Shown: positions 47,234-57,047 of the stretch, piece after piece | How positions within the stretch are numbered: position 1 is the stretch's first letter | Layout of the letters: the number at the start of each line of letters is the position of its first letter | Source: Bacillus thuringiensis | Lineage (GTDB): Bacteria; Bacillota; Bacilli; Bacillales; Bacillaceae_G | Direction of reading: 5' to 3' | NCBI RefSeq assembly: GCF_014932895.1 | Contig: NZ_JACYOF010000001.1 | Span: 1,012,480-1,076,479, forward strand | DNA: 64,000 nucleotides | Position numbers and translations under genes: made by a program | Notes under the pieces: model-generated | Told to the model about the DNA's origin: nothing | The model's database searches: none | What the model saw: the letters and a program-made list of their open reading frames with translations, nothing else

Positions 47234-47316
47234 TGTCAACGTTTAGCATTTCTGAGAAATTCACCTTCTCTTCCTAGAAAATAAACGTTGACACTAAATG
47301 ATGCTTTTTCTACACT
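47234..47316. promoter_or_regulatory. Divergent menF / menA promoters with paired -35 inverted repeat
   Basis: Plus strand: TTGACA (47288-47293), 17 bases, TACACT (47311-47316) for menA. Minus strand: TTGACA (47239-47234), 18 bases, TATCTT for menF. Both -35 boxes lie in the arms of an 11-bp inverted repeat, GTCAACGTTTA (47235-47245) and TAAACGTTGAC (47282-47292). Confidence 0.75.
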
Positions 47317-47353
47317 TAATTGTGTACAATATGTGACTTAAGGAGGATTCAAC

Positions 47354-48307
47354 ATGGAAATGAACGTCGAAACGAATTCCTCTCCTACGGCGCCAAAACC
47401 AAATAAACAAACAGGCTGGCGCATTTGGTGGAGTTTACTACGTCCCCATACATTAACAGCAGCTTTCGTTCCTGTTTTCATCGGAACAGCATATGCGATG
47501 CAGGTCGGAGGTATAAATCAAATACACCTTCCTCTTTTCCTTATGATGCTTCTTGCTTGCCTTCTCATTCAAGCAGCAACGAACATGTTTAATGAATACT
47601 TTGATTATAAAAGAGGACTCGATCACGAAGGTTCAGTTGGTATCGGCGGCGCTATCGTTCGCGATGGCATTCAGCCAAAAACAGTGCTTAACTTAGCATT
47701 TGGATTTTTCGGCATCGCAATACTATTAGGTGTTTATATTTGTATGAATTCTAGCTGGTGGCTTGCTGCAATCGGTCTTGTTTGTATGGCCGTTGCTTAT
47801 CTTTATACAGGTGGACCAATTCCAATTGCGTATACACCATTTGGAGAGTTAACAGCAGGATTATTTATGGGTGTGATCATTATTGGTATTTCATTCTTTA
47901 TCCAAATAGGAACAGTAACATCAGAAGTCATTTTATTATCTATTCCAAGTTCCATTTTAATTGGTGCAATTTTACTATCTAACAACATTCGTGACTTAGA
48001 TGGCGATAAAGAAAATGGTCGTAAAACGTTAGCAATTCTCGTTGGACGCGAAAGAGCAGTAGGTGTGCTCGCTTCTATGTTCATTGTTGCTTATATTTGG
48101 ACAATCGCTTTAATTATCGTGAACATCGTATCACCATGGATGCTTATCGTATTTTTAAGTGCACCGAAAGCATTTAAAGCGACAAAAGGTTTCATCGGCA
48201 AAAGCATTCCAATGGAAATGGTACCTGCGATGATTGCAACAGCAAAGACAAATACAATCTTCGGCTTCCTAATGGGAATCGGATTATTACTTGGATATTT
48301 CCTATAA
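47354..48307 (+). CDS. menA: 1,4-Dihydroxy-2-naphthoate polyprenyltransferase
   Basis: 317 aa UbiA-family membrane enzyme that prenylates DHNA to demethylmenaquinone. About nine helices, with the Asp-rich substrate motifs NMFNEYFDYKRGLDHEG and NNIRDLDGDKENGRKTLAI. AAGGAGG before the ATG. It diverges from the men operon and is followed by a terminator, then yteA. Confidence 0.95.
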   Translation: MEMNVETNSSPTAPKPNKQTGWRIWWSLLRPHTLTAAFVPVFIGTAYAMQVGGINQIHLPLFLMMLLACLLIQAATNMFNEYFDYKRGLDHEGSVGIGGAIVRDGIQPKTVLNLAFGFFGIAILLGVYICMNSSWWLAAIGLVCMAVAYLYTGGPIPIAYTPFGELTAGLFMGVIIIGISFFIQIGTVTSEVILLSIPSSILIGAILLSNNIRDLDGDKENGRKTLAILVGRERAVGVLASMFIVAYIWTIALIIVNIVSPWMLIVFLSAPKAFKATKGFIGKSIPMEMVPAMIATAKTNTIFGFLMGIGLLLGYFL

Positions 48308-48336
48308 AAAAGAGCTGCATACGCAGCTCTTTTTTC
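48305..48336 (+). terminator. Terminator of menA
   Basis: AAAAAAGAGCTGC ATAC GCAGCTCTTTTTT directly at the stop. Confidence 0.92.
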
Positions 48337-48430
48337 ATATACTGACTTCTTAGCTGAAATTCATCTCATAATTCCCACTCCCAACGTTCATACTATGTAA
48401 AGAAACTGAATTGTAGGAAGGTGGACGACT

Positions 48431-49162
48431 ATGTTAACTCCACAACAAGTAAATCAATTTAAATCCACTTTAGAAAAACAAAAACAGGAACTTGAGCAAA
48501 CGATACAAACTCATGAAAATGAAAATCGTGCATCAGAACGTGATTCTGTTGGAGAATTATCGAGCTACGATAATCATCCAGCTGATATGGCAACAGAACT
48601 ATATGAACGCGAAAAGGACTTCGGACTCATCGAACTTTGGCATAAACAGCTAGAAGATACGAAACACGCCCTGCAAAAAATAGAAGCAGGTACGTATGGA
48701 ATTTGTGAAGTATCTGGTGAGGAAATTCCGTTTGAAAGATTAGAAGCAATGCCGACTGCTACAACATGCATCCAGCACACGACAAATAAATTAAATATGG
48801 ATACGCGCCCAGTTGAAGAAGAAGTATTGGCGCCTTCTTTCCACAAACACGATGAGGACCATTCTGTTGAATACGACGCGGAAGATGCGTGGCAAGATGT
48901 CGCAAATTACGGAACGTCCGAAACACCATCTGATTTAGAAAGACGAGATTCAAAAAATTTTAATGGCATGTATGTAAATAGTGAAGAAAATGTAGGCTAC
49001 GTAGAGGATTTTGAAAACTTTATCGGTACGGATATGCATGGAAAAAACCTGCAAGTTTTTGCAACAGAAGAACATGAAGAATATGAACAAATGCTCGATG
49101 ACTTTGAAGATCGTACTTTTAAAGGCGAATTATCTTCAAATGAGTCCAGTTCTAAAGAATAA
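48431..49162 (+). CDS. yteA: YteA-type DksA/TraR zinc-finger-like protein
   Basis: 243 aa. A coiled-coil start (MLTPQQVNQFKSTLEKQKQE) leads into a DksA-like segment HPADMATELYEREKDFGLIE and TYGICEVSGEEIPFERLEAM, with only C..G and C..H left of the usual four-Cys zinc finger, as in YteA. A long acidic tail follows. B. subtilis has yteA near menA too and it is counted among sporulation genes. Start after GGAAGGTGG; a terminator follows. Confidence 0.87.
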   Translation: MLTPQQVNQFKSTLEKQKQELEQTIQTHENENRASERDSVGELSSYDNHPADMATELYEREKDFGLIELWHKQLEDTKHALQKIEAGTYGICEVSGEEIPFERLEAMPTATTCIQHTTNKLNMDTRPVEEEVLAPSFHKHDEDHSVEYDAEDAWQDVANYGTSETPSDLERRDSKNFNGMYVNSEENVGYVEDFENFIGTDMHGKNLQVFATEEHEEYEQMLDDFEDRTFKGELSSNESSSKE

Positions 49163-49194
49163 AAAAAGCATTCCGAATTTCGGAATGCTTTTTA
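49162..49194. terminator. Bidirectional terminator, yteA / csp
   Basis: AAAAAGCATTCCGAA / TTCGGAATGCTTTTT between convergent genes. Confidence 0.9.
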
Positions 49195-49205
49195 TCGCTA
49201 GCTAA

Positions 49206-49418
<213 letters not shown>

Positions 49419-49550
49419 CTAAATAAAAATGAAACTATGAATCCACATGAAAAGGTGGATATAAAGGACATGAATGCATAACAAGCGTAAAGCCTAATAA
49501 TTCCACGCGCTTTATTTCCGTACCACATTATGTAGCTCAATAGTGATTTC

Positions 49551-49579
49551 ACTATATCACGCTATATCAAATACGTCAA
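49551..49579 (-). promoter_or_regulatory. Promoter of the cold-shock gene
   Basis: Minus strand TTGACG (49579-49574), 17 bases, TATAGT (49556-49551), implying a 5' leader of about 137 bases with a small hairpin TCCAC / GTGGA (49443-49459 region). Confidence 0.75.
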
Positions 49580-49732
49580 ATGAGAACACTTTCATTTTAT
49601 CATTTTTTTATAATTTTAATATAATGTTGAATTTCCATCTTCATATTTTATTTAAAAATTACCAAAACTAAAGTATTCTAATGCTATTAAATTCTGTACA
49701 ATATAAGTATCTATTACATATGAGGTGAAAAA

Positions 49733-50515
49733 ATGAGGGCACATGAAATCGAATATAAGTTATACGGCGATGATATGCAGTTCGTAGAAATTGAATTAGA
49801 CCCAGAAGAAAGCGTGATCGCAGAAGCTGGCGCAATGATGATGATGGAAGATTACATCGAAATGGAAACAATCTTTGGAGATGGTTCCGGACCATCTGGA
49901 GGTTTATTCGGGAAATTAATGGGCGCTGGTAAACGTCTCGTTACAGGTGAAAGCATGTTTATGACTGTATTTACAAATACAGGTCACGGCAAGCGCCACG
50001 TCTCATTCGCTGCTCCTTATCCTGGTAAAATTGTTCCTGTAGATTTAACGGAATATCAAGGGAAAGTAGTCTGCCAAAAAGATGCATTTCTTTGTGCTGC
50101 AAAAGGCGTTTCTATCGGAATCGAGTTTACGAAAAAAATAGGAACAGGCTTCTTCGGTGGTGAAGGTTTCATCATGCAGAAGCTTGAAGGTGATGGACTT
50201 GCTTTCATGCATGCAGGCGGAACTGTATATAAACGTGAATTAAAGCCTGGCGAAAAACTACGCATTGATACAGGTTGTCTCGTTGCAATGACAAAAGACG
50301 TAAACTATGATATTGAATTCGTTGGAAAAGTAAAAACAGCTCTATTCGGCGGCGAAGGTTTATTCTTTGCAACGTTAGAAGGACCTGGAACGGTTTGGAT
50401 CCAGTCCTTAACACTTAGCCGCTTAGCAGCACGCCTTACAAGCCCAGCAGCGCAAGGTACTGGTGAAGGTAGTGTATTAGGTGGACTCGGTCGTTTATTA
50501 GATGGGAAAGAGTAA
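49733..50515 (+). CDS. AIM24/TIGR00266-family protein
   Basis: 260 aa soluble beta-barrel protein. [80 protein letters not shown] and [20 protein letters not shown] are typical of the TIGR00266 (TRAP-like/AIM24) family. Widespread and without an agreed function. ATG after TGAGGTGAAAAA. Flanked by the csp gene and a repeat region. Confidence 0.9.
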   Translation: MRAHEIEYKLYGDDMQFVEIELDPEESVIAEAGAMMMMEDYIEMETIFGDGSGPSGGLFGKLMGAGKRLVTGESMFMTVFTNTGHGKRHVSFAAPYPGKIVPVDLTEYQGKVVCQKDAFLCAAKGVSIGIEFTKKIGTGFFGGEGFIMQKLEGDGLAFMHAGGTVYKRELKPGEKLRIDTGCLVAMTKDVNYDIEFVGKVKTALFGGEGLFFATLEGPGTVWIQSLTLSRLAARLTSPAAQGTGEGSVLGGLGRLLDGKE

Positions 50516-50540
50516 AAAGTGTCTTTATAGGGCATAGCCA

Positions 50541-50685
50541 CATTGCCAGCAACCTAAGAAAACAGGTCACCCCCAAAACGAAATTTTTATCTCTTAACAG
50601 TTATGTAAATTCAGCTCATTTTTTGTTTTGGGAGACAGCCAACTTCTTAAGTTGATGGGCATGTGCTGAACCCCTAATAGACATT
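50541..50685. repeat. Dispersed repeat downstream of the AIM24 gene
   Basis: CCCAAAAC (50572 region) pairs with GTTTTGGG (50624-50631), and CAACTT CTT AAGTTG forms a smaller hairpin; GGGCATAGCCAC and GATGGGCATGTGC frame it. A decayed partial copy lies at 7744-7792. No ORF. Looks like a B. cereus group intergenic repeat; type not assigned. Confidence 0.55.
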
Positions 50686-50733
50686 AAAAACACCCTTTCT
50701 TGTAATTCGTCAGAAAGAATAACTTACATTTTA

Positions 50734-50783
50734 TAAAAAAGCCTACTCTATTTTTCAAATAAGAAATAGAGTAGGCTTTTTCC
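50734..50783. terminator. Strong hairpin terminator before the lipase gene
   Basis: AAAAAAGCCTACTCTATTT / AAATAGAGTAGGCTTTTT. It stands 220 bases after the AIM24 gene and would end that transcript. Confidence 0.8.
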
Positions 50784-50892
50784 AGCACATAACTGAATGT
50801 TCAGTCCTCATTTTCAAAATTCTCCAAAAGAATGAATCAAGTCCCTCACTGCATATATTGAACTATACCTTTTCTTAAGGAGGGCTTCCTTG

Positions 50893-51615
50893 ATGCGTAC
50901 TCCTTTATCCTTTGATAAAGACACCGCCATACTGTTAGCTTCTTGTTGTGAGTTAACGTATGAACAATATAAACAAAATGGCATTTTTGAAATACCGGAT
51001 GGTTTTCAATATGTACAAGGGTTTCAAGGGAAGGCCATTCAAACGACAGAATGGTTCGGATTCATATTAGAATCTGAGGATACCATTATTGTAGCGTTTC
51101 GGGGTACACAAACAGATACAGACTGGATCATCGATTCACTCGTCAATCAAAGGCCCTATCCGTATACTTTAAATGGCGGGAATGTCCATAACGGCTTTCT
51201 TTCTATTTATGAGTCTTGCCGCGATTCTATTATGGATATGCTCGTATCGTTACCAGCTCATAAAAAACTTCTTGCAACAGGTCATAGCTTAGGTGGTGCG
51301 CTCGCAACACTACATATACTTGATGCACGTATAAACACCGCTTTCGCACAATACGGGCTTTATACATTTGCCTCTCCAAAAGTTGGAGATGTTGCATTTC
51401 GCAATTATTATAAACTGCAAGTAGCTAGTAGCTTTCGCTTTGTTAATTTATTTGACGTCGTTCCTCTTCTCCCTCCACGAAATGTTCATTTTAACGAACA
51501 AGACTGGGAATACGCACACGTTCATCACAATATGACATTTACAAAAAATACAAAATCCATTACAAATAATCATTCTATTTCAACATACAAAACATATCTA
51601 ACCTCTCATTTTTAA
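50893..51615 (+). CDS. Class 3 (fungal-type) lipase family protein
   Basis: 240 aa, no signal peptide, so cytoplasmic or released without Sec. Alpha/beta-hydrolase with nucleophile elbow TGHSLGGALA (Ser near 136), acid Asp in FVNLFDVVPLLPP and His near the C-terminus (YAHVHHNM). AFRGTQTDTDWIIDSL is typical of lipase_3 proteins. ATG at 50893 with AAGGAGGG upstream. Followed by a 47-aa membrane peptide gene. Confidence 0.87.
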   Translation: MRTPLSFDKDTAILLASCCELTYEQYKQNGIFEIPDGFQYVQGFQGKAIQTTEWFGFILESEDTIIVAFRGTQTDTDWIIDSLVNQRPYPYTLNGGNVHNGFLSIYESCRDSIMDMLVSLPAHKKLLATGHSLGGALATLHILDARINTAFAQYGLYTFASPKVGDVAFRNYYKLQVASSFRFVNLFDVVPLLPPRNVHFNEQDWEYAHVHHNMTFTKNTKSITNNHSISTYKTYLTSHF

Positions 51616-51691
51616 AAAGTAAACAATTGGAAATAAAACATCCATATACTATAATAATATATGAAGTTATTTTTGGATGAGGGGACCTTAC

Positions 51692-51835
51692 ATGCTAAAA
51701 TTTCTCTTTGCACTGTTTCTTATTGTACTTTTTACGTTTACAGGTTTCTTTACATTTTCATACTTTGCGACAGGGGAGTATGGTGGAACAGGTATACTAT
51801 ATACCACTATTCCATTTCTTTCTTGGGCAAAATAA
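51692..51835 (+). CDS. Hypothetical 47-aa membrane peptide
   Basis: GAGGGGACC before the ATG; reads MLKFLFALFLIVLFTFTGFF then TFSYFATGEYGGTGILYTTI and PFLSWAK. One N-terminal helix and a Gly/Tyr/Thr-rich end. It has its own perfect terminator directly after the stop, and a start distinct from the lipase gene, so it looks real. No family known to me. Confidence 0.6.
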   Translation: MLKFLFALFLIVLFTFTGFFTFSYFATGEYGGTGILYTTIPFLSWAK

Positions 51836-51875
51836 GTAAAACGGGCTTAATCTTCTTAAGCTCGTTTTACTTTTC
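51835..51875 (+). terminator. Terminator of the 47-aa peptide gene
   Basis: AGTAAAACGGGCTTAA / TTAAGCTCGTTTTACT then TTT, overlapping the stop. Confidence 0.88.
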
Positions 51876-51995
51876 TAAGCAATGGTATTCCTGCTTTAAA
51901 AGTGAATATACTTTAGAATCACTGTATGTATGATTCACTTTTACACTTTGCCTCAATGTACCCTCATATACAATTCACCACACTTCAATATAATG

Positions 51996-52026
51996 AGTAA
52001 AAGTCCCTTCAAAAGGGACTTTTACT
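51996..52026 (-). terminator. Terminator of the glycogen operon
   Basis: AGTAAAAGTCCCTT / AAGGGACTTTTACT with a short loop, at the glgP stop. Confidence 0.82.
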
Positions 52027-54434
52027 TAATACTGTTTAACCGCATTACCAATACCCCAAATTTCATTACTATACTGCAAAATCGTTCGATCGCTCGCAAA
52101 ATGACCAGATTGTGCAATATTTAAAATCGACATTTCTAGCCACTTCGTTCGGTTTTCATAAGCTCTACCAACAGCTTCTTGCCTTTCCGCATATGGACCA
52201 AAATCTCGCAGAACGAAATATTCATCATTTTGAATAACGAGAGAATCGTAAATCGCTTCAAATTCAGCTCCCGACTGTGCAAAGAAACCATTCGTTAACT
52301 GATCTACTACTTTTTTAATATGCATATTGTGGTGATAATAATCACTCGCACGATATCCACCATTTTGATAGTAATGAAGAACCTCATCGGCCGTTAAACC
52401 GAAGATGAAACAGTTATCATCACCGACCCTGTCTTTTATTTCAATATTAGCTCCGTCTAACGTGCCGAGTGTAATCGCACCATTCATCATAAACTTCATA
52501 TTACCTGTTCCTGATGCTTCTTTACTCGCAGTGGAAATCTGTTCACTTACATCAGCCGCCGGGAATATATCTTCCGCTACAGACACTCGATAGTTTTCTA
52601 GAAAGATAACTTTCATATATTGGCTTACGTACGGATCATTATTCACTTTTCTTGCAAGTTCATTTATTAATTTAATAATTTTCTTCGCATAATAATAGCC
52701 AGGTGATGCTTTTGCGCCAAAAATAAAAGTACGCGGATAAAATGAAAAACTAGTATCCTCTTTCAAACGGTTATACAAATATAAAATATGAAGAACATTT
52801 AATAATTGTCGTTTGTAAGCATGCAGTCTTTTCACTTGCACATCAAAAATAGAATTTGTATCAATCGTAATCCCCATTTTATTATGAATACGCTCCGCTA
52901 AAATCTCCTTACGCTCTTGTTTTACTTCTGCAAGCTTCTCTTGAAAACTAGCATCATATTGAACTGTTTGCAGCGCTTGTAGCTTAATCGGTTCTTTCTT
53001 CCACTCTGTTCCAATCGCTTCTGAAATAAGGTTAGTCAGCTGCGGATTCGCCTTCATTAGCCAGCGCCTATGAGCAATTCCATTCGTTTTATTATTAAAC
53101 TTATCTGGATAAAATTCATAAAACAATCGCATTTCACGCTGCTTTAAAATTTCCGTATGAATTTTTGCTACGCCGTTTACGCTGTGACTTCCGACAATTG
53201 CTAAATGAGCCATTTTCACCAGATCATGTGCAATAATCGCCATGTCCTCAATACGATGCCATTCATAAGGATAACGCTCCCAAAGTTCATGGCAGAAACG
53301 TTCATTAATCTCTTCAATAATCATATATATTCTCGGTAATAACGGTTTAAAAATGTGAATTGGCCACTTCTCAAGCGCTTCTGATAACGTCGTATGATTC
53401 GTATAGGAAATCGTCTGCGTCGTTATGTGCCATGCTTCTTCCCATGCTAGTTTCTCTTCATCTAATAAAATACGCATTAGTTCCGGAATCGCTAAAACTG
53501 GATGTGTATCGTTAATATGAATCGCAATTTTTTCATGTAATTGACGAAGGCTACCGTATCTTTCTCTATGCATACGAACGATATTTTGTAAACTTGCTGA
53601 TACGAGGAAGTACTGTTGTTTTAAGCGGAGTATTTTCCCCTCATCATGCGTATCATCTGGATATAAAAACTCCGATACTGCTTCTGTTTCGCGCTTATAT
53701 TTCAAAATATCTTTGCAGTTTTGCGGGAACGGAACTGGTTCAGCATTCCAAAGTCTAAGTGTATTTACAGTACTCGTCTCATAACCTACTACCGGAACGT
53801 CATATGGCACTGCCATAATCACTTCTGCATTTGTATGCCTGAACTCCAAACGCCCATCAATCTCTAGCGGTTCAACGTTACCAAAATAGCTTACCTCTAC
53901 AGCTTGATCATGTCTTCTTACTTCCCATACATTTTCATGAAGAAGCCACTGTTCTGGAAATTCAACTTGATAACCATCCACAATTTTTTGATCAAATAAG
54001 CCATGTTTGTAGCGAATTCCACAGCCATGTCCCGGTAAGTTTAAAGAAGCGAGTGAATCAAGGAAACAGGCCGCTAAGCGGCCAAGTCCACCATTCCCAA
54101 GACCAGCATCTGCTTCCACTTCTTCTAACTCGTGCAACGAAATCCCAAGCTCAAACAGCCCCTGCTCACATACATCTCGAATACCTAAATTTAATATGTT
54201 ACTTCCAAGCAAACGCCCAAGTAAAAACTCAATAGATAAGTAATACATTTGCTTTTGCTCTCCAGACCGATAGCTTTCATTCGTTGCAATCCATTGACTA
54301 TTCATATACTCACGTACCATATGCCCAAGCGTATTATATTGATCACGAGTTGTAGAGTCTTTGAAACTTTTCCCGCACATCGTCTCTAACTTTTCTAAAA
54401 AAGCTGATTTGAAACTTTCAACATGAGTAAACAT
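52026..54434 (-). CDS. glgP: Glycogen phosphorylase
   Basis: 802 aa GT35 enzyme releasing glucose-1-phosphate from glycogen. PLP-lysine motif EASGTGNMKFMMNGAITLGT, glucan-site LGNGGLGRLAACFLDSLASL and VQVKRLHAYKRQLLNVLHIL-type segment are intact. Last gene of the glgBCDAP operon, 18 bases after glgA. AGGTGG before the ATG. Confidence 0.97.
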   Translation of the reverse strand: MFTHVESFKSAFLEKLETMCGKSFKDSTTRDQYNTLGHMVREYMNSQWIATNESYRSGEQKQMYYLSIEFLLGRLLGSNILNLGIRDVCEQGLFELGISLHELEEVEADAGLGNGGLGRLAACFLDSLASLNLPGHGCGIRYKHGLFDQKIVDGYQVEFPEQWLLHENVWEVRRHDQAVEVSYFGNVEPLEIDGRLEFRHTNAEVIMAVPYDVPVVGYETSTVNTLRLWNAEPVPFPQNCKDILKYKRETEAVSEFLYPDDTHDEGKILRLKQQYFLVSASLQNIVRMHRERYGSLRQLHEKIAIHINDTHPVLAIPELMRILLDEEKLAWEEAWHITTQTISYTNHTTLSEALEKWPIHIFKPLLPRIYMIIEEINERFCHELWERYPYEWHRIEDMAIIAHDLVKMAHLAIVGSHSVNGVAKIHTEILKQREMRLFYEFYPDKFNNKTNGIAHRRWLMKANPQLTNLISEAIGTEWKKEPIKLQALQTVQYDASFQEKLAEVKQERKEILAERIHNKMGITIDTNSIFDVQVKRLHAYKRQLLNVLHILYLYNRLKEDTSFSFYPRTFIFGAKASPGYYYAKKIIKLINELARKVNNDPYVSQYMKVIFLENYRVSVAEDIFPAADVSEQISTASKEASGTGNMKFMMNGAITLGTLDGANIEIKDRVGDDNCFIFGLTADEVLHYYQNGGYRASDYYHHNMHIKKVVDQLTNGFFAQSGAEFEAIYDSLVIQNDEYFVLRDFGPYAERQEAVGRAYENRTKWLEMSILNIAQSGHFASDRTILQYSNEIWGIGNAVKQY

Positions 54435-54452
54435 TTTTTCACCACCTACATG

Positions 54453-55883
54453 TTATTCCATGAGACTTTTATACAATTCCTTATAGGCAAGAGCTGATTT
54501 CTCCCAGCTATAATCTTCAGTCATCGCTTGCTTTACAAGCTGCTCCCACACTAGTTTATCGTGATAAAATTCAATTGCACGACGAACTGTATGCAACATG
54601 TCATGTGCATTAAAGTTCGTGAAACTGAAACCATTTCCTTCTCCTGTTTCTTCATCATAAGAATGTACCGTATCATTTAATCCGCCTGTTTCTCTTACAA
54701 TCGGAATCGTACCATACGTTAATGCGATAAGTTGTCCAAGTCCACACGGTTCAAATAGTGATGGCATTAAAAATAAATCGCTTCCTGCATACACCTGGTG
54801 AGCTAATTCTTCATTAAATCCGATATAAACTTTCACCTTATCTGGATACTCATATGCCATCCACTCAAAGAATTGTTCATATTCAGAATCACCTGACCCT
54901 AAAATAATACATTGTATATCTTCTTCCATTATTTCTCGGAATACAGTACGTACTAAATCAAGACCTTTTTGCTTCGTTAATCTCGTTACCATTGAAATAA
55001 TCGGTGTATCTTCTTTTTCTGGCAAACCAAAATAACGCTGCAAGGCGCGTTTATTTTCATTTTTTTCATATAATGACTCTGCATCATACTGAGCTGTAAT
55101 ATACGGATCCGTTTCTGGATTATATACGCTCGTATCAATTCCATTTACAATGCCGCTAAGCTTATCATTATATTTTCGTAATAATCCATCTAACTTCTCG
55201 CCGAAAAATTCATATTGTATTTCTTCTTTATATGTCGGGCTAACCGCTGTAATTTGATCAGAAGCGATAATACCGCCTTTCATAAAGTTTACGTTTCCAT
55301 AAAACTCTAGCTGTTCACTATGAAAATATTCATGACCAAGCTCTAATAAGTCGTACATCACTTCAGGAGGAAATACTCCTTGGAACTGCAAGTTATGAAT
55401 CGTATATACCGTTTTAATACGCTCATATAATGGGTTATCTTGGTACTTTTCACGAAGTAAGAAATTGACCATAGCCGTATGCCAATCGTGGCTATGAAGA
55501 ACATCCACTTCAAAATCAAGATGCGGAATACATTCTAACACTGCTTTCGAGAAATAAGAAAAACGCTCCCCGTCATCATAATGACCGTACAGAGAATCTC
55601 TCTTAAAATAATATTCATTATCTATTAAGTAATACGTAATCCCGTCTTGCTCACCTTTTAAAATTCCGCAGTATTGATTTCGCCATCCAAGCGGGACGTT
55701 AATTACTTTATGAAGCGTGCATCCATCTCTTAATTTTTGCGGAATAAGACTATAATTCGGAAGTATAATGCGAACATCCACACCTAATTTTTTTAGCTCT
55801 TTTGGGAGCGCGCCTGCTACATCAGCTAATCCTCCTGATTTTACAAACGGTACACATTCTGATACTGCAAATAAAATATTCAC
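54453..55883 (-). CDS. glgA: Glycogen synthase (ADP-glucose)
   Basis: 476 aa GT5 enzyme starting [20 protein letters not shown] (GTG codon at 55883) with the ADP-glucose loop KSGGLADV and the C-terminal [20 protein letters not shown]. The open frame runs 22 codons further upstream without similarity, so the GTG start common to GlgA is taken, although its ribosome site (GGGACAA) is poor. A bcr-like hairpin stands about 80 bases upstream, between glgD and glgA. Confidence 0.94.
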   Translation of the reverse strand: MNILFAVSECVPFVKSGGLADVAGALPKELKKLGVDVRIILPNYSLIPQKLRDGCTLHKVINVPLGWRNQYCGILKGEQDGITYYLIDNEYYFKRDSLYGHYDDGERFSYFSKAVLECIPHLDFEVDVLHSHDWHTAMVNFLLREKYQDNPLYERIKTVYTIHNLQFQGVFPPEVMYDLLELGHEYFHSEQLEFYGNVNFMKGGIIASDQITAVSPTYKEEIQYEFFGEKLDGLLRKYNDKLSGIVNGIDTSVYNPETDPYITAQYDAESLYEKNENKRALQRYFGLPEKEDTPIISMVTRLTKQKGLDLVRTVFREIMEEDIQCIILGSGDSEYEQFFEWMAYEYPDKVKVYIGFNEELAHQVYAGSDLFLMPSLFEPCGLGQLIALTYGTIPIVRETGGLNDTVHSYDEETGEGNGFSFTNFNAHDMLHTVRRAIEFYHDKLVWEQLVKQAMTEDYSWEKSALAYKELYKSLME

Positions 55884-55964
55884 TTGTTGTCCCACTGCAC
55901 GAAAAGTATATATTACTCTTCTTGCAGCTTCCTCCCTTCGCGTTTTCATTTAAATTAAAACTTT

Positions 55965-55992
55965 AATCAGTGGGGGACTCCCCCCACTGATT
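55965..55992. repeat. bcr-like hairpin inside the glycogen operon
   Basis: AATCAGTGGGGG, ACTC, CCCCCACTGATT; a perfect 12-bp stem identical to that of the full repeat at 8129-8160. It begins three bases after the glgD stop and lies in the 111-base glgD-glgA gap. Confidence 0.8.
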
Positions 55993-55994
55993 CT

Positions 55995-57029
55995 TTAGGA
56001 ATAGCTATTAATCGTACTGCCTTGAACGCTTCCTTTTTCCACAACATACGGCTCATCGGCGTTTCCTTTTAAAACGACACCGTCACCAATTTTCACGTCT
56101 TTATCAATAATAACACCGTCTATTATACAGTTATCTCCAATTTGGCTCTTTTGCATAATAATACTATTACGAACAATTGAACCCTTTCCAATTGTAACAG
56201 AGCGGGAAACAACACTATTTTCTACTTCACCTTCGATAATACTGCCGTTTGCAATCATTGTATTTTTCACGACTGCCCCCCTCAAGTAACGAGTCGGTGG
56301 CTCATCTTTTACTTTCGTAAAGATCGGTGCTTCTTTCTTAAATAATTGCTTCCAAATAGCAGGTCGCAAAATTTCTAAGCTATGTTTATAGTAACTTTCA
56401 ATTGAGTCAATAATAGCTACATATCCAGTCTGCTCATACGTAGCAATATGCAGTGATTTTCCGCGCTTTTCTCTCACTACATCAAATAAACTATATTGCT
56501 CCATATCTTTATATGTCTCAAATAAAGATAGCAATAATTGTTTCTTTAACACGTATGTTTGAAGCGAAACTCCTTCATGACAAACTTCAGTAATATCAGC
56601 TGCCGTATGTATATGTCGCTCTAACACCGCTTGAAAATTTAATGCTGTTACGAGATGGCTATTCGTAATAACAACGTACTCTTCTCTACTTCTTAGAAAA
56701 TAATCAATATGTCTTCTAAAATGTGCAAAAGATCCAAATTCATCTTGGTCACATTGGCAATTTGGCGGGAATAAAAACAGTCCGTCACGTTTTCTATCTA
56801 AATCCCACTGTTTTCCTGAACCAACATGGTCCATTAACGAGCGATTTTTATGACTTGTAAAAACCGCTACACTATGAATGTTAGAATTCACCATATTTGA
56901 AAGCATGAAATCAATGAGTCGATAACGGCCCCCAAACGGTAACGCCGCTAGTGAACGATGCCCTGTTACTTTCTTTAAGGAAGGAAAACTTCCCGTTGCA
57001 TTAATAATTCCTAACATTTTTTCTCCCAT
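55995..57029 (-). CDS. glgD: GlgD, regulatory partner of ADP-glucose pyrophosphorylase
   Basis: 344 aa, nucleotidyltransferase fold plus left-handed beta-helix (KNTMIANGSIIEGEVENSVV, IGKGSIVRNSIIMQKSQIGD). The N-terminal signature GGKGTRL of active enzymes is replaced by TGSFPSLKKVTGHRSLAALP, so it is the non-catalytic GlgD subunit that modulates GlgC in Bacilli. 18 bases after glgC. Confidence 0.95.
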   Translation of the reverse strand: MGEKMLGIINATGSFPSLKKVTGHRSLAALPFGGRYRLIDFMLSNMVNSNIHSVAVFTSHKNRSLMDHVGSGKQWDLDRKRDGLFLFPPNCQCDQDEFGSFAHFRRHIDYFLRSREEYVVITNSHLVTALNFQAVLERHIHTAADITEVCHEGVSLQTYVLKKQLLLSLFETYKDMEQYSLFDVVREKRGKSLHIATYEQTGYVAIIDSIESYYKHSLEILRPAIWKQLFKKEAPIFTKVKDEPPTRYLRGAVVKNTMIANGSIIEGEVENSVVSRSVTIGKGSIVRNSIIMQKSQIGDNCIIDGVIIDKDVKIGDGVVLKGNADEPYVVEKGSVQGSTINSYS

Positions 57030-57047
57030 TCATTTCATCCCCCTTTT

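Noticed and set aside
55884-55949. 22-residue N-terminal extension of GlgA
   Set aside because: No similarity to GlgA proteins, which begin MNILF at the GTG chosen.
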